Below, one piece after another: positions 35,469 through 46,960 of a stretch of 64,000 nt of DNA. A program made the position numbers and the translations under genes. The stretch's first letter is position 1; the number at the start of each line of letters is the position of its first letter. The stretch lies in the NCBI GenBank assembly GCA_024138025.1, contig JAMXBD010000012.1:1178001-1242000 (forward strand). Direction: 5' to 3'. The notes below the pieces were generated by a model. It ran no database searches. It was not told where the DNA came from and worked only from the letters and a program-made list of their open reading frames with translations. Source of the DNA: Combretum micranthum. Lineage: Eukaryota > Streptophyta > Magnoliopsida > Myrtales > Combretaceae.

Positions 35469-36660
35469 ATGGTAGACGATGGTAATAACAACAACAATCA
35501 GATACAGGCTGTTACCACCAAAGCATTTTGAGACTACACAATACCCATTGTCATGGGTTCTTCAATCAGAATACCAACTGTATAGGCTAACAATTTTGAG
35601 ATAAAACCAACACTAATACAGATGGTTAAAGCACAATAGTTTGGATGATACCCAAATGAGACTCCAGATGAATATATAGCAAAATTCCTCCAATACTACA
35701 ATGTTATAAAGATGATTGGCGTTATTGATGATGCCATTATATTGCAACTTTTTGCCTTCTTTCTAAGGGATAAAGCATTGTCTTGGTTCAACTCACTACC
35801 AAAAGAATCCATCACCAATTGGGCTAATCTGCCAACCAAGTTTCTAAAGAGATTCTTCCCACCTGCTAGAACTACTAGGTTAAGAAATGAGATCACCAAT
35901 TTCACAAAATTACATGGTGAATCATTATATGATGCGTGGGTAAGATATAAGGAGGCAATCAGAAAATGCTCACATCATGGATTGCCAGATAATCTCTTGA
36001 TTGAGATCTTTTATCTCAGCCTGGATGAGACTTTAAGATCTTTAGTTGATGCTGCATCTAGAGGTGCACTCATGGGAAAAAGTTATGATGAGACAACTTC
36101 TTTGATAGAAGAAATGGCCTCTAGTGCACATAACTAGATTTGTGAAAGAACCTGATTAAAAGTGGCATCGGTCTAAGATAGTGACACTTTTTCTCAATTG
36201 ATAGCCCAAATTTCAGCTCTCACTACCCAGATAAGTAAACTCACTTCAGTACATTCTCTTAATGCTAATCAAGTTGCTTGTTGTGAGCTGCGTTCAAGAC
36301 CTCATTCGACACTTCAATGCCTATCTAGAAATCCCTCACCTTCATTTCATGGAAAGCAAGTCAATTACATCAATAATTTTCAATGGGGTAATTAGGGACC
36401 TTATTCAAATACTTACAATCCAGGGTGGCGTAATCATTTAAATTTCTCATACAAAAATGAGAACAATGCATTTAGACCATCTGGATTCCAAAAGCAAGTT
36501 CTTGCTCAAAATCCCCCACCTTAGCAGAATGAGTCTAGAATGGAAGAACTCATGTTGAGCTTTTATACAGAAGACTGAAACAGCAATACAAAATCAATAA
36601 GCCACCATCAGAGACTTATAGGGGCAAATTGGTCAAATCTCTTAACAATTAAGTAATAGA
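35469..36660 (+). pseudogene. Athila-like gag
   Basis: The start at 35469 gives MVDDGNNNNNQ. The hallmark ANNFEIKPTLIQMV appears near 35590. The main capsid frame (35712-36137) contains DDAIILQLFAFFLRDKALSW, FNSLPKESITNWANL, KFLKRFFPPARTTRLRNEI and EAIRKCSHHGLPDNLL, which is diagnostic of Athila Gag. Several stops at TGG/CAG positions interrupt it (for example at 35640 and 36138). Later parts (36198-36395, SALTTQISKLTS) match the linker before protease. Confidence 0.9.
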
Positions 36661-36959
36661 CCATTAGGGTCTTTACACAGCAACGCTAAAAAGAATCCCA
36701 TGAATCATGTTGGACCATCAAATGTAATTGAAAAGGAGGTTAACACGATTAAGGATGAAGAAAATGGGAATCTTAAGATGCATCTTGTAGATGGAGCATT
36801 TGAAGATTATGAACTTAGCACATAGGATTTCATCATGAGAGATTCAATAAAAGGTGGTTGTGAAGCAATGCAAGAAATTGAAGAGGAGGTTCATAGTGAA
36901 AAACAGGTTCAAATGGAAATTGTGGAGAAAGATCATGATGATTTGGAAATGCAAAACTA

Positions 36960-37604
36960 ATGTTAGCTGAAGATTGGATTGATAATGAAAATGATTATGA
37001 TGAATTGCTTAATACTGGGGATGAGCAAGACAAGATTTCTAAGATAGAAAAAGTTGAAAGTGAGGTGATAAAGATGACAAAAGAGGATTCAAGTGAGACA
37101 TCAAATATAAGGAGAAATGAGATACCACAGGATCATATGAATCAAATGATCTTGTCAGACCATGATAAGGAAGACTTGAAAGTTGAACACATGCCCCCTA
37201 AATTAGATGATCTGGGAAAGATAACAATTTCTTGCACCATCGCTGGTAAGTTTATTGAAAATGCTTATTGTGATTTAAGTGCTGCAGTTAACATCATTTC
37301 TTTTAATTTAATGGACAAATTGAAGTTGAGGAGTATGATGAGGAGCTCAAATATGATCCTTAGTATGGAAGATTGAACTCTTAAGACTTCTAAAGGCATA
37401 TGTGAGGATGTGATTATACATATCAATAAATATAAAGTTCCCACTAAGTTTATGGTGATTGACATGAGAGATGATGATCACATACCCCTTATCCTTGGCC
37501 AACCATTTTTGCCTACAACTGGAGCTCTCATTAATGTGAGAGGACAAAGAATTGTGCAAAGAATAGGGGATAAGGAAAAATATCCTGTATGTCAGGAAAT
37601 GTAA
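36960..37604 (+). pseudogene. Athila-like protease region
   Basis: MPPKLDDLGKITISCTIAGK at about 37190 opens the retropepsin. The active-site loop, normally C-D-L-G-A-S-I-N, reads CDLSAAVNIIS, so the catalytic Gly is Ser. The second half (37410-37604) has KFMVIDMRDDDHIPLILGQP and FLPTTGALINVRGQR, typical of Athila. A TGA at 37375 separates the halves. The frame ends at TAA 37602-37604; no RT follows. Confidence 0.88.
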
Positions 37605-39480
37605 AGAGCAAGAAAGAATTAATATTTCCAGTGATGTCTCACTCGACCAACTTCTGAGAGCAATTAATGGTGAAAAAGCTAGTGTATTTTAGGCAGGATT
37701 TGAGCTTATAGGAAATCCTAAAGTTAAACCTAGGGAATCTAGGCTTTTTGAGCCTTTATAATCATGAGAAACAAAGAAAGTCGGGCTAAGCGACTTTAAA
37801 TTAAGTGCTCCATGGGAGGCAGCCCATATTTAACTTTTGGAAATTAATTTTTTTTTTTATTTTCTAACTTAGTTTTTATGGTATAGATAACAGCAGCTGA
37901 GTGTTGTATTTTCACTAGACAAGGGAGAAATCAAATCTTGAGTGTGGAGAAACAAGGAATTGATTCGATTATATTAATCATAGCTTCAAGGAATTTAAGG
38001 TGATTACTCTAACATTATAGAGTATTAATTCTTTAGTTTGAGGTTGATCTAATTTTGCTTGGAGAAAAGTTTAGAATTGCAACATTGAAAAAAAAAATCA
38101 TCTGAGAGAAAGATCACTCAAAGCCGACCTCTAGACAATATAGGCCTCTGGCTTTATGCCAATGTAGGTCATTTAGGCCTCGATAAAACAAAGGCTAGCT
38201 CGACAGCATTGAAGGCTGCCAGCTTTGAAGGCGGTGTAAACATTCTAAGGATTTTATAAAATGAACAAAGGCCGACTTCTGGAACTTCAAAACCACTAGC
38301 CACTTAGGCCAGCAGTGTAAATATGAAGGCCACCAACCATTTCGCCTCAACAAGAATTTTTAAAATTCAATGTTGGCATATACGCCACCGACGTATAAGA
38401 AAGATTTGCCGGTGTATGTCCTATCATGAACAAAAACTAGTCAGTTTTTCTTTCCTTCTCTCATTCACTTCCTCACCAAACTCATACTCTCATTCTTTCC
38501 CTTCCACTCTCACTTTCATTTTCTTCTTACGCTCGAACACTTTCACTCTCAATCACTCACTCACAGCGTATCTCTCAGCCATCATACGCATTTTGAAGTT
38601 CATCAAGTAAGTGTTTTCCTCCATATATTTCTCTTTCTCTCATGCTCTATTTCATTATTGTTCTTGGCTACAAATTTCTGAAATTTGGAGATCGGGTTCT
38701 AGGATTGGTTTGTTTGGTTGTTGTGCATATTTTTGGAGTTGGGTAACCCTGATACTTGCATGCATGTGGATTTAATAGATGTTTATGATGATTTCGTTTA
38801 ATAATCCATATTGCATTTTTTTAATTTGCTAATGAACCAAAACCGTTCATGTGTTCTGAAATTTAGGGCTTTTGTGTTTTAAAGCAAACCGACTACTATA
38901 ATATTGATTATATGCAGTTGAGTTATGTTGTAGTGCCCCGATTGAGAAATTTAACAAGTTAGGGTTCATAAGTGAGATTCTTGCGAAATTTTTTGTTCTC
39001 TTAAGTTTAGAAAGGAGTTGATGTTCTTTATTTGGTTTGGTTATAATTCATAATCGTTTTGAGCCAATATGCACGACCTGAATGTGTTTAATTCTTTCTC
39101 TTGTGTATTTTGAATGGATCTCACTCAACGATTAAAATTTAAGCTGCTAGCTTTGAATTCAAGTTGCAAGTGTAAAAGCATGACAAATTATTCTTAATTT
39201 ATTAATATGCCTAGGGTATTAGTTTCCTCAATTCCATGTTATAGCATGATTAGGCAAAAAGATGTAACGCATAGAACCCAATTGATATGGTCTTGTTTGA
39301 ATTAGATTTGTGTTGAATTCTTAATGGTTGAAGGCCTTCTTCTTAATTGTTCAATAATAGTTCATAGACATAGTCAATTGTTAAAAACACAATTCTAATG
39401 GCTGTTATCTTATTGTTGAAATTATGCATTCCTATTGTGATTAACTTAAACTAACTGTGTTGAATTGCCACCCAAGAAAC
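37605..39480. other. Element B internal region after protease, with motif array
   Basis: No coding region recognised. The text near 37780-37830 (GGGCTAAGCGACTTTAAATT and CATGGGAGGCAGCCCAT) is the sequence that normally follows Athila pol, showing that RT-integrase were deleted. 38100-38420 holds a GGCC-rich motif array like those in the LTRs. 38440-38600 is CT-rich, resembling an untranslated leader. Confidence 0.6.
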
Positions 39481-39539
39481 TTTAGCCAAGATAGAAAAGG
39501 CAAAAGACCACCGAAGCATCAACTTCTAGTACTCCCTAG

Positions 39540-40611
39540 AGAAACTTGCTCTCTACTGAAGAGTATGCCAATGAAAGAAAGAAAAAGTTAGTGAAAATGA
39601 ACTTCATGAATCACCAGTATCTAAACTGACATCTTTTGGAGGAATATGGAATGAATGAAAGGATTCAACAGTTACTTAAAGATAAAGCTTGGCTCAGACT
39701 GTTTGTTATCAATGAACCAATGTACAGAGATATGACCATAGAATTCTTGTCCATAGTAACGACCAAAAATGAAGAAAATGTGCCTACTATGGAATTTTAG
39801 GCATTTATGGAGGTTTATGTCATAAAGCTTAAACAGGTTGGATTTTTCTTAGGCCTATATGATACTGAAGAGGAAGTAGATAACTTACCCATAACTGGCC
39901 TGGTGATAAGAATGCTGAAAATTATTGTTTTCAGCTAATTCACCCAAGGACAAATGATTTTGTCACTTCTAAATCTTCGTCCACTGCTTTTGTTGTAGTG
40001 GAGCACAAGCTGTTTCACCACATTATTGCTCACACTATATGCAATAAAAAGACTAGTCATGGCAACATGACTAGTTTTGACATGTTTTATTTGTATAGCA
40101 TGATTTCTGGATACAGAATTGATATTGGTATGGAAGTGGCAATTTTATAGATAGTCAGATAACTAATACAAAGACAAAGATGATACTCTTTGGTGGATAC
40201 ATCATTGCATTACTAAAAGGAATGCAGATATTTCAGCAACTAATAGGGGATAAGGGAATCAAGTGTAACAGAATTTCTGCAGGGCCATTTAGAATTTAAG
40301 GGTTATCTAAAGTAATCAACATAGTTGATCCATTGACACATGAAGAAGCAGAAGTACAGGAAATTCCCCCTATAGTGAGAGCTTCTACTTCACATCCTCC
40401 TCCTCCCGTAAGTGGCTATGATGAGTTAAGACAAGAAATTAGAGAACTCAAAAAGGAAGCAAGACAAGAGAGGAAGAAAAATAAGAAGTTCAGAGCTACA
40501 ATTTTCAAAACGCTAAAATTTGTTGTATCCTGTTTTCATCCACCAGCTGCAAAAGGGATGAATTATGAGACATCTAGTGATGAATCCAACAATATAGAGC
40601 CAGAAAGCTAA
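39540..40611 (+). pseudogene. Athila ORF-1-like / plant transposon protein remnant
   Basis: Interrupted frame with ERKKKLVKMNFMNHQYLNWH, LLEEYGMNERIQQLL and FVINEPMYRDMTIEFLSIV, which match the N-terminal part of the Athila ORF-1 family (PF03078-type 'putative plant transposon protein'). The last piece (40333-40611) is charged and coiled-coil-like: ELRQEIRELKKEARQERKKN. Function is unknown; it sits where an env-like gene is found in some Athila elements. Stops at 39798, 39937 and later show decay. Confidence 0.7.
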
Positions 40612-41663
40612 AGCCTCTGCTAGCTTTCTATTTGGTTTTCTTTTCATTTATTTTTGCTTAAATGCTGGTCTGTACTTATTTAAGCACCCAATTTATTTGG
40701 GTAGACTTCTAATACTTGCTACTAATCTATACCTATAGATAGATTTTTCTTTCTATTTTGATTTTTCTTTTTGCTTTATGTTTTTCTTTGTGTTTTAAAT
40801 AAAGGGTTGAATTAAGTAGATAACTCTCTCTATATGATGAACTGATTAGATTTCATTCTTGACTCTGAAAAATTGTTATCAGGGAAGTACAAGTTTTCTT
40901 TTTCTCTCATATCTCTATTTTTTATTTCTTTCCTATTTGAACTGAATTAGGAATAGTGAGGATACTATTTAATTTAAGTATGGTGGAAAAAATATTGTCA
41001 TATGAGAATAGAGTTGAATATGGCTGCTAATGTCTAAATTGTTATTTTAATTGAATATCTATGATATCTGAACTTGAATTGTTAACCCATACTTTGAACT
41101 CAATTTTATCCTAGAGCATTATATGGTAATTTTAAGCCAAAATTTTTTCAAAAATTTTAATTGACTTGCTTAGGTGTCTTACTCACATACTGTTGTAATT
41201 AGAATACTCAGTTAAAATTATGTAGTGAAATCTTTAATGAAAAATTTACCTTGTATTTAGCTTTAGAATTGGAAGTTTGAAAGTAGGTCGAGTCCTTAAG
41301 TGAAAAATAAATAGGCGTATTTCTAGGAAAAAATTAGCTTATATATACTCTTTTGTGTTCGTTTGATAACTTTTCAACACTTAGTGAAAGAGGTAGAAGA
41401 AATTCTTTACTGAGTAATCCTTTAAAAAGGTCTTTAAATTTGTGTCCATTCAAAAGAAAATAAAAGAAACAAGCATAGCCTCTACTCCACTAACTCGGGT
41501 AATTTAGTTAAGAGTATCCAAATTTGAATTTTAGAGTGAGGAAGAGTTCTTAGGGATCCCTTTAAAACCCAATCACTGGGGTGATGAGCCCGGGATGTGC
41601 CAACTCAATGAACTTACTATAACGAGAAGGAGGAAAGACAAAAGTTTAACACTTGAACTTTGG

Positions 41664-41694
<31 letters not shown>

Positions 41695-42149
41695 GGAGAA
41701 AATAAATGCTTGCATAAAATAAAAAGAAAGTGAATGCAAAAGCATCAAATGAAATAAGACTTATAATAAAGAGAGAGAAATTATAGGGAAAGAGTAGATA
41801 CCACATGTTTTCATTCTATATTGCTAAGGCTATATACTTACTAAAGTCTAGTAAAGTTTAAATGATTGTTTTTCCTTGCTAGATTGTGTATTTACTTTTG
41901 GACAAAAGGTTCTTTTGCTGAATACTAGGATTAAAGTTTGTTTTATCTAGATTAGCTACTAAATTTTGATGGTAGTAATCTAGTTACAAGTACTCAGTTT
42001 GGTTAGAGCAGTAGGCACCAGAATTGCAAGTCATGATCTATAAGAGATGCTTGAAATTGTGAAAGTTAAATGTCTTGTACTTTTTATGACAGATTTCTAA
42101 TGTGTTTTTATTTATTTTACTGAGGACAAAGTTCAAGTGTGGGGGGAGT
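40612..42149. other. 3' untranslated region and polypurine tract of element B
   Basis: AT-rich, with a GAA-rich run at 41668-41695 and no gene. It ends in GTGTGGGGGGAGT (42137-42149), the polypurine tract before the 3' LTR. Confidence 0.65.
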
Positions 42150-43682
42150 TGACAAAATCATATTTTATACATTTCATTGTTATTTAATGTTTTTTTGTTA
42201 GATTTCTAGAAATTTGTTGGTCTTAAGTGTGTTTATTTGATATTTTGGGTCTTAAAGTACTTAGAATGGAATTTATGGAATATAGATAAGTTTTATCTAA
42301 ATTTGAAGAAAAAAATTGATCAAGGCCGACCATTTCATCAAGTAGGCCACTGGCTTTTAATGTAAACAGAGACATCTTTCAACAAAACTAATGGGAAACC
42401 TATGCCACCTACCTTGGACCGACATTGCTCATCCACAGATTCCAATTCTTTAAATCGGGCTTCAATACTGCCAGAGTTTCAGCCGACTTATTCTTACATC
42501 ACCTGCGTACAATCCAATATACATTATAGCAGATGACATTCCTTTGAATTTGCTTATAAAATTCCTAGGGTTGTTGCATAGAAAAAACATACAAAATTCT
42601 ATCAAATTCCCATCAAATCTAAAGTAGAATATAGATCCTAAAATAGATTTGAGAGAGAGTTGGTCTAGATTTATAGTTATTAAATGTGAAGCCCTATAAT
42701 CGAATTGGATGATTGAAGATTGAATTTTGTGAAGCTTTTGCAACTAAGGATTTTCATAATTTTGTCAATTGGATTGGTGATCTATGAACCTTTCTATTAT
42801 TTATCCAATCCACATCTTTGATTTTAGTGTTTAATATGAATTCCTTTGCAATAACTCTTACGATTTGTGATTTCTTCTCCATGTTTTTCTAAGTTTTTAT
42901 TGTGGAAATATGATGAAACCCTAGGATTACTAATAGGATGATTGTAATTATGTTATAAAATTATTAGATATGTGGAATATTCATGTTATAATTCCTACTA
43001 TAAATCGTGTTTCTCGTTTGAACTAGGTTTATAGGAATTTTGATACCTCTGAAAAGAAATTAGGGTTCATAAGGAATTCTTAAATTTAGGTTGAATAACA
43101 ATTGCAGAAGTGGTGATATTTAATCTGATTTAGAAATTATCCTAAGAATTCCACACAATGTTTTGGATTAGTTTCCCACTAAAGAATTAGTAGAAATTGA
43201 TTTAAGGCATTAGTCAATCATAGAATTGAAAGATTCATGATTGTGAACTAGGTTTCACTGTTAATTTGTGTAGTGGAAGCTAATGGATTAATTTGTGGTT
43301 TTAAAAATTTTAAAACTTGGAGAAAGATTAAGGTCTTTGATAATTTCAAATGAATATCCACATAACTAATAGTTATCATAACATGATAGCAATCTGATTA
43401 GTGAAATTAGGATGGACTCTGTTTTTCTCACACTCAATCAATATATCTTTCTCAAACACTCTCTCTGCTCTTAGTGATAATTATAATCTAGTTTTAGTAG
43501 TAGTTAATTAGTAAATTATGTAAATCGATTGCTTGAATAATAATATAAGCTAATATGTATTTAGTAATTAAGTAATCCTCGTAGGATCAATACTCTATTC
43601 ATCATTATATTACTTGATCTAACCTATTATACTTGCTGGAAGAATTTATTTTTATTTTTATATATACATTTGTAGCGGATCA
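42150..43682 (+). repeat. 3' LTR of element B
   Basis: 1533 bp, starts TGACAAAATCATATTTTATA and ends TAGCGGATCA. It retains the canonical TG...CA ends that the 5' copy has lost at its start. Confidence 0.9.
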
Positions 43683-43687
43683 GTTGC

Positions 43688-44620
43688 ATAGAATACTAGT
43701 GACCATTGTATCTGATAGAGATACCAAATTTGCTAGAAGATTCTAGAAAAGACTGCATAAAGATTTGGGTACTAAAGTATTTTTTAGTACCGCCTATCAT
43801 CCTTAAACAGATGGGCAATATAAGCGGACCATCTAGATTCTGAGAGACATGTTGAGAGAATGTGCTTTAGATTTTAAAAGTAGCTGTGATGAGCACTTAC
43901 CTTTGGTTGAGTTTACACACAATAATGGTCTCAAGCATCGCTTAGGAAGCTACCATACGAAGTCTCGTATGGTAAAAAGTGTAGGTTGTTGATTCATTGG
44001 GATTAAGTAGGTGACAGACAGATTTTGGGACTAAAGCTGGTATAGGATGCTATTGATATAGTTAAAACAATCAAATAGAAATTACAAGTAGCTCAAAGCC
44101 GTTAGAAAAGCTATGCAGATAAGAGGAGGAAACCTTTGGAATTTCAAATAGGAGACCATATTCTACTTAAGATTTCACTAACTAAGAGTGTTATCAGATT
44201 TGGTTTGAGAGGCAAGTTAAAGCCTAAATATCTAAGACCTTTGAAGTTTTGAAACGGATAGGCGATATGACTTGTAGATTAGCTTTACCGCCTAGTTTGG
44301 ATGGAGTACACAATGTGTTCCATGTATCTATGTTAAGAAAGTATGTGAAAAATCTTGAGCAGATAGTAGCTTTGGAACCGTTGGAAGTATAATTGAATCT
44401 CACCACAGTTAAAAAGCCAATAAGAATTGTTGACACCGAAGAGAAAATTTTGAGAAGGCGAATGATCAAATATGTGAAGGTGCAATGGACGAATCAAGCT
44501 GAATGGGAAGCTACAAGGGAGCTAAAGGAGGAGATGAGAATAAAATATCCCAAACTTTTCGATGATCCAGATAACTTTCAAGAACGAAAATTTCTTTTGG
44601 GGGGAATAGATGTAATATAA
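43688..44620 (+). pseudogene. Element A integrase C-terminal half and chromodomain-like end
   Basis: Resumes integrase after the Athila-like insertion: LVTIVSDRDTKFARRF, LHKDLGTKVFFSTAYHP and TDGQYKRTI contain the second catalytic Asp and the region before Glu (E reads K in Q-Y-K-R-T-I, another G-to-A type change). Then LRDMLRECALDF, and a final open part at 44393-44620: KKPIRIVDTEEKILRRRMIK, YVKVQWTNQAEWEATRELK and EEMRIKYPKLF, which is the chromodomain-like C-terminus of Tekay integrases. It targets heterochromatin in the family. Confidence 0.87.
44591..44610 (+). other. Polypurine tract of element A
   Basis: TTTTGGGGGGAATAGA directly precedes the 3' LTR start TGTAATATAA. Confidence 0.7.
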
Positions 44621-46215
44621 AGATAAAATAAATTATAATGAAGGGAAAAAGTGTCATATATTGAAGAAAAAAAAAAAGGTTTTATGGTCTATCCTAATAT
44701 GAAAATGTATTTTATGTAAAATGACAAACACATGATTGAAGACAAGAAGATGTAGCTATACATCACCTCAAGGACGTCGGCCTTAGATCTTACGCCACTG
44801 GCCTTGGTTATCAGCCTTCATGTTCCCATATTTGTCTTTTGAGTTTTTAGCCACCACTGTATAATCTTGGCGACCAGCCTTCTTGCTAGTGTTCAAATGC
44901 AGATTCTTAATGTTTTCCATGTTCTATATATAGCCCTAGCTTATCTTTCATTTTCTCAAAACCTTTCCTAAGCTGTAGAAAATCCAAAAAAAATAATCCT
45001 CTCTAACCAGTGATCTTGCTTCGAGGAGGAAGAAGAATCAAGAAACAGGTATATTGACCTTTTCAATCCTTTTGGTAATTTAAAAGAGTGATCTTTTCTA
45101 AATTTCATGTTGTTATTGAACTGAGTCAAAAGTTCTTGGAGAGATTTTGGAGAAATTCTCATTTTGGTGGTTGAAGATTTTGTGATTCTATAATCAAAAG
45201 AAGGAATGTGCATATGAACCTAGAGTAAATGTAGTTCTTTTTAGTTTAGGGTTTAGATTATAATACAATAATGTTCATTTTGTGAAAACAAGTTTTGAAT
45301 GAGTATTTGATCATATTCAGCTGTTTTTAATGAAGTTAGGTTTTCTATTCCAAGAGTTGTTTCAAATACAACCTTACCTTAGTTATTGTTTGTGATTGTA
45401 GGCTTAGTATATGTAAATTGACTTAATGCTATCCGGCTTTAATTAATTTGTTGTTTGTGTTTGGCTAGGTTTAGTAATCAAGAGTACCGTGTTACTAGGA
45501 TGGTACCTTAATGATTTATGTGTGGCGTTGTCCTAAGTGAAGTTATGCACAGAGATTATTCTAATAGTTTAGAAGTAGTACGAGTACAATACCCAGGATG
45601 TGTTGGGGAGTACCCAACACCAATATATGTATATAAGTATTTTATACGTATTTGTTCTCATGAAGTCATGAGTTATTCTAGGTTTAGGACTAGTTGCAAA
45701 TGGTTCTAAAGTGTGTTAGTTGCTTAGCTAATTAAAGATAATAACCTGTGTTTGTTACATATGATATTATGAGGTATGTGGATTTGTATGTTGTCTGCTC
45801 ATGTGCATTTGATTATGGTATGACATACTAGGTCTTTGTGCTCACTCTTTTATCTTTCAGGTACAGATGATGACCCAATAATGTTCAATTTATCAAGCTA
45901 TGATGTGTTTGTGGATTATGGGGAGGACGATGGTGGATTCGACTTTCCAGCTGATTTTTAGATATTTTGGTTTGGAGAGCTAGAGTTGAAGACTAAATGC
46001 AATTTTAATAGTTTTATGATTCTGAAATTTTTATAAGACCTTTTCTTATGATATTTTTAAGTTTGATGTAAGTTGATTTTTGGATTATGCCAACTAGTTG
46101 TTCAGAAGTTTTGTTATAACATAATGATTTAAAAGTACTCTAGGATATGAGATATTCATGTTATGTGGTATTTAAATTTGTGGATTAGTGAAATAATAGC
46201 TTTAGCATGTCCATC
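44611..46215 (+). repeat. 3' LTR of element A (3' end shortened)
   Basis: Aligns with 13391-about 15030 (shared TATA box, GGCCTT motif block and TGTGCACAGAGAT-type region). Similarity stops after AGCATGTCCATCT, about 70 bp before the inferred LTR end. Confidence 0.82.
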
Positions 46216-46665
46216 TTAGAACTATAAGATGTTCATTGAAGTGTTTGTAGCAGTAATAGGACCCTCAAGATGCTCCTAATCATATACCTGAGTGTCTCCA
46301 ACACGACTTGGATGATAATAGGTGCACCTTCGTATATTTGTTAATTAGAATCTATAAAAAAATAAATAAATAAATTTATTATATATATTTCCTTTAATTA
46401 CTTTTGAAAATATATCTTGTTTCTTATATAGACCTTCACATATTAGTTGTCTGGATTTTTCAAAAAAATATCGATGGATATTGAGGAATCAAATTAAAAA
46501 CGGAAAGAAAAAAAAGGAAGAATAAATTCATCTTTTTATATACTTATTTTTTCTTATAATATGTAGGACCAATACTAAAAAGATTTTTAAAAAAATGGAA
46601 ATACGCAATCTGAAAGCTTTGTTCCAAATGTCTTGCGCAATTTTTGAAAATTGTAAAACCAAGTA
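46216..46665. other. Short gene-free stretch right of element A
   Basis: 46216-46350 has a less AT-rich composition and one frame reads DPQDAPNHIPECLQHDLDDN, which looks protein-like but I do not recognise it. The rest is AT-rich. Confidence 0.4.
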
Positions 46666-46951
46666 GGGAAAATATCAATTTGATATCTGAACTTTGATAA
46701 AATGATCAATTAGATACTTAATTTTAAAAAGTATAATTTTATATCCAATTAAACTTTTCATATCTCAAAACATTATCCTACTTAACACTCTCCTTTCATT
46801 GCCTATTTGAATGCAACAATTTAATCATGTTAAATGAGATGGTATTTAAGTGCACAAAAGTTTAATTGAATATAAAATTAGACTTTTTAAAGTTCGGGTG
46901 TCTAATTAACAATTTTTCATAAAATTCAGGTATCAAATTAAGCATTCTCCC
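46666..46951. mobile_element. Mutator-type MITE with long terminal inverted repeats
   Basis: GGGAAAATATCAATTTGATA at the left is mirrored by ...AATTAAGCATTCTCCC at the right; the inverted repeats extend about 90 bp per arm (TATAATTTTATATCCAATTA opposite TAATTGAATATAAAATTA). A 9-bp flank AACCAAGTA (46657-46665) matches AAACAAGTA (46952-46960) at 8 of 9 positions, the duplication size of Mutator-like elements. 286 bp, non-coding. Confidence 0.82.
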
Positions 46952-46960
46952 AAACAAGTA

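Larger units (their letters stand above)
33774..43682 (+). mobile_element. Element B: Athila-like Ty3/gypsy lacking RT and integrase, nested in element A
   Basis: LTRs at 33774-35389 and 42150-43682 share start (TAATAAAGTT versus TGACAAAATC, aligning base for base with TG changed to TA in the 5' copy) and end GGATCA. A perfect 5-bp duplication GTTGC flanks it (33769-33773 and 43683-43687). Between them are an Athila-type primer-binding site, Athila gag, protease, then directly the GGGAGGC-type post-pol region and an ORF-1-like gene. RT, RNase H and integrase are missing, so mobilisation would have needed another copy's enzymes. LTRs are visibly more diverged than those of the Ogre-like element. 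Confidence 0.92.
13391..46215 (+). mobile_element. Element A: Tekay-like Ty3/gypsy chromovirus, split by two nested retrotransposons
   Basis: The LTR pair (13391-15085 and 44611-46215) flanks, in order, a Met-type primer-binding site, gag, protease, RT, RNase H, integrase, a C-terminal chromodomain-like segment and a polypurine tract. RNase H is interrupted at 18016/32967 by the Ogre-like element and integrase at 33773/43683 by the Athila-like element; the reading order resumes on the far side of each insertion. Many stops and frameshifts make it inactive. The 3' LTR lacks about the last 70 bp of its partner and I found no target-site duplication, so the right end may be deleted. Clade assignment rests on the MPPRRRAP-type gag start and the chromodomain layout. 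Confidence 0.88.

Noticed and set aside
46216..46350. Protein-like frame DPQDAPNHIPECLQ
   Set aside because: Too short and not recognised; kept only as a note in the intergenic entry.
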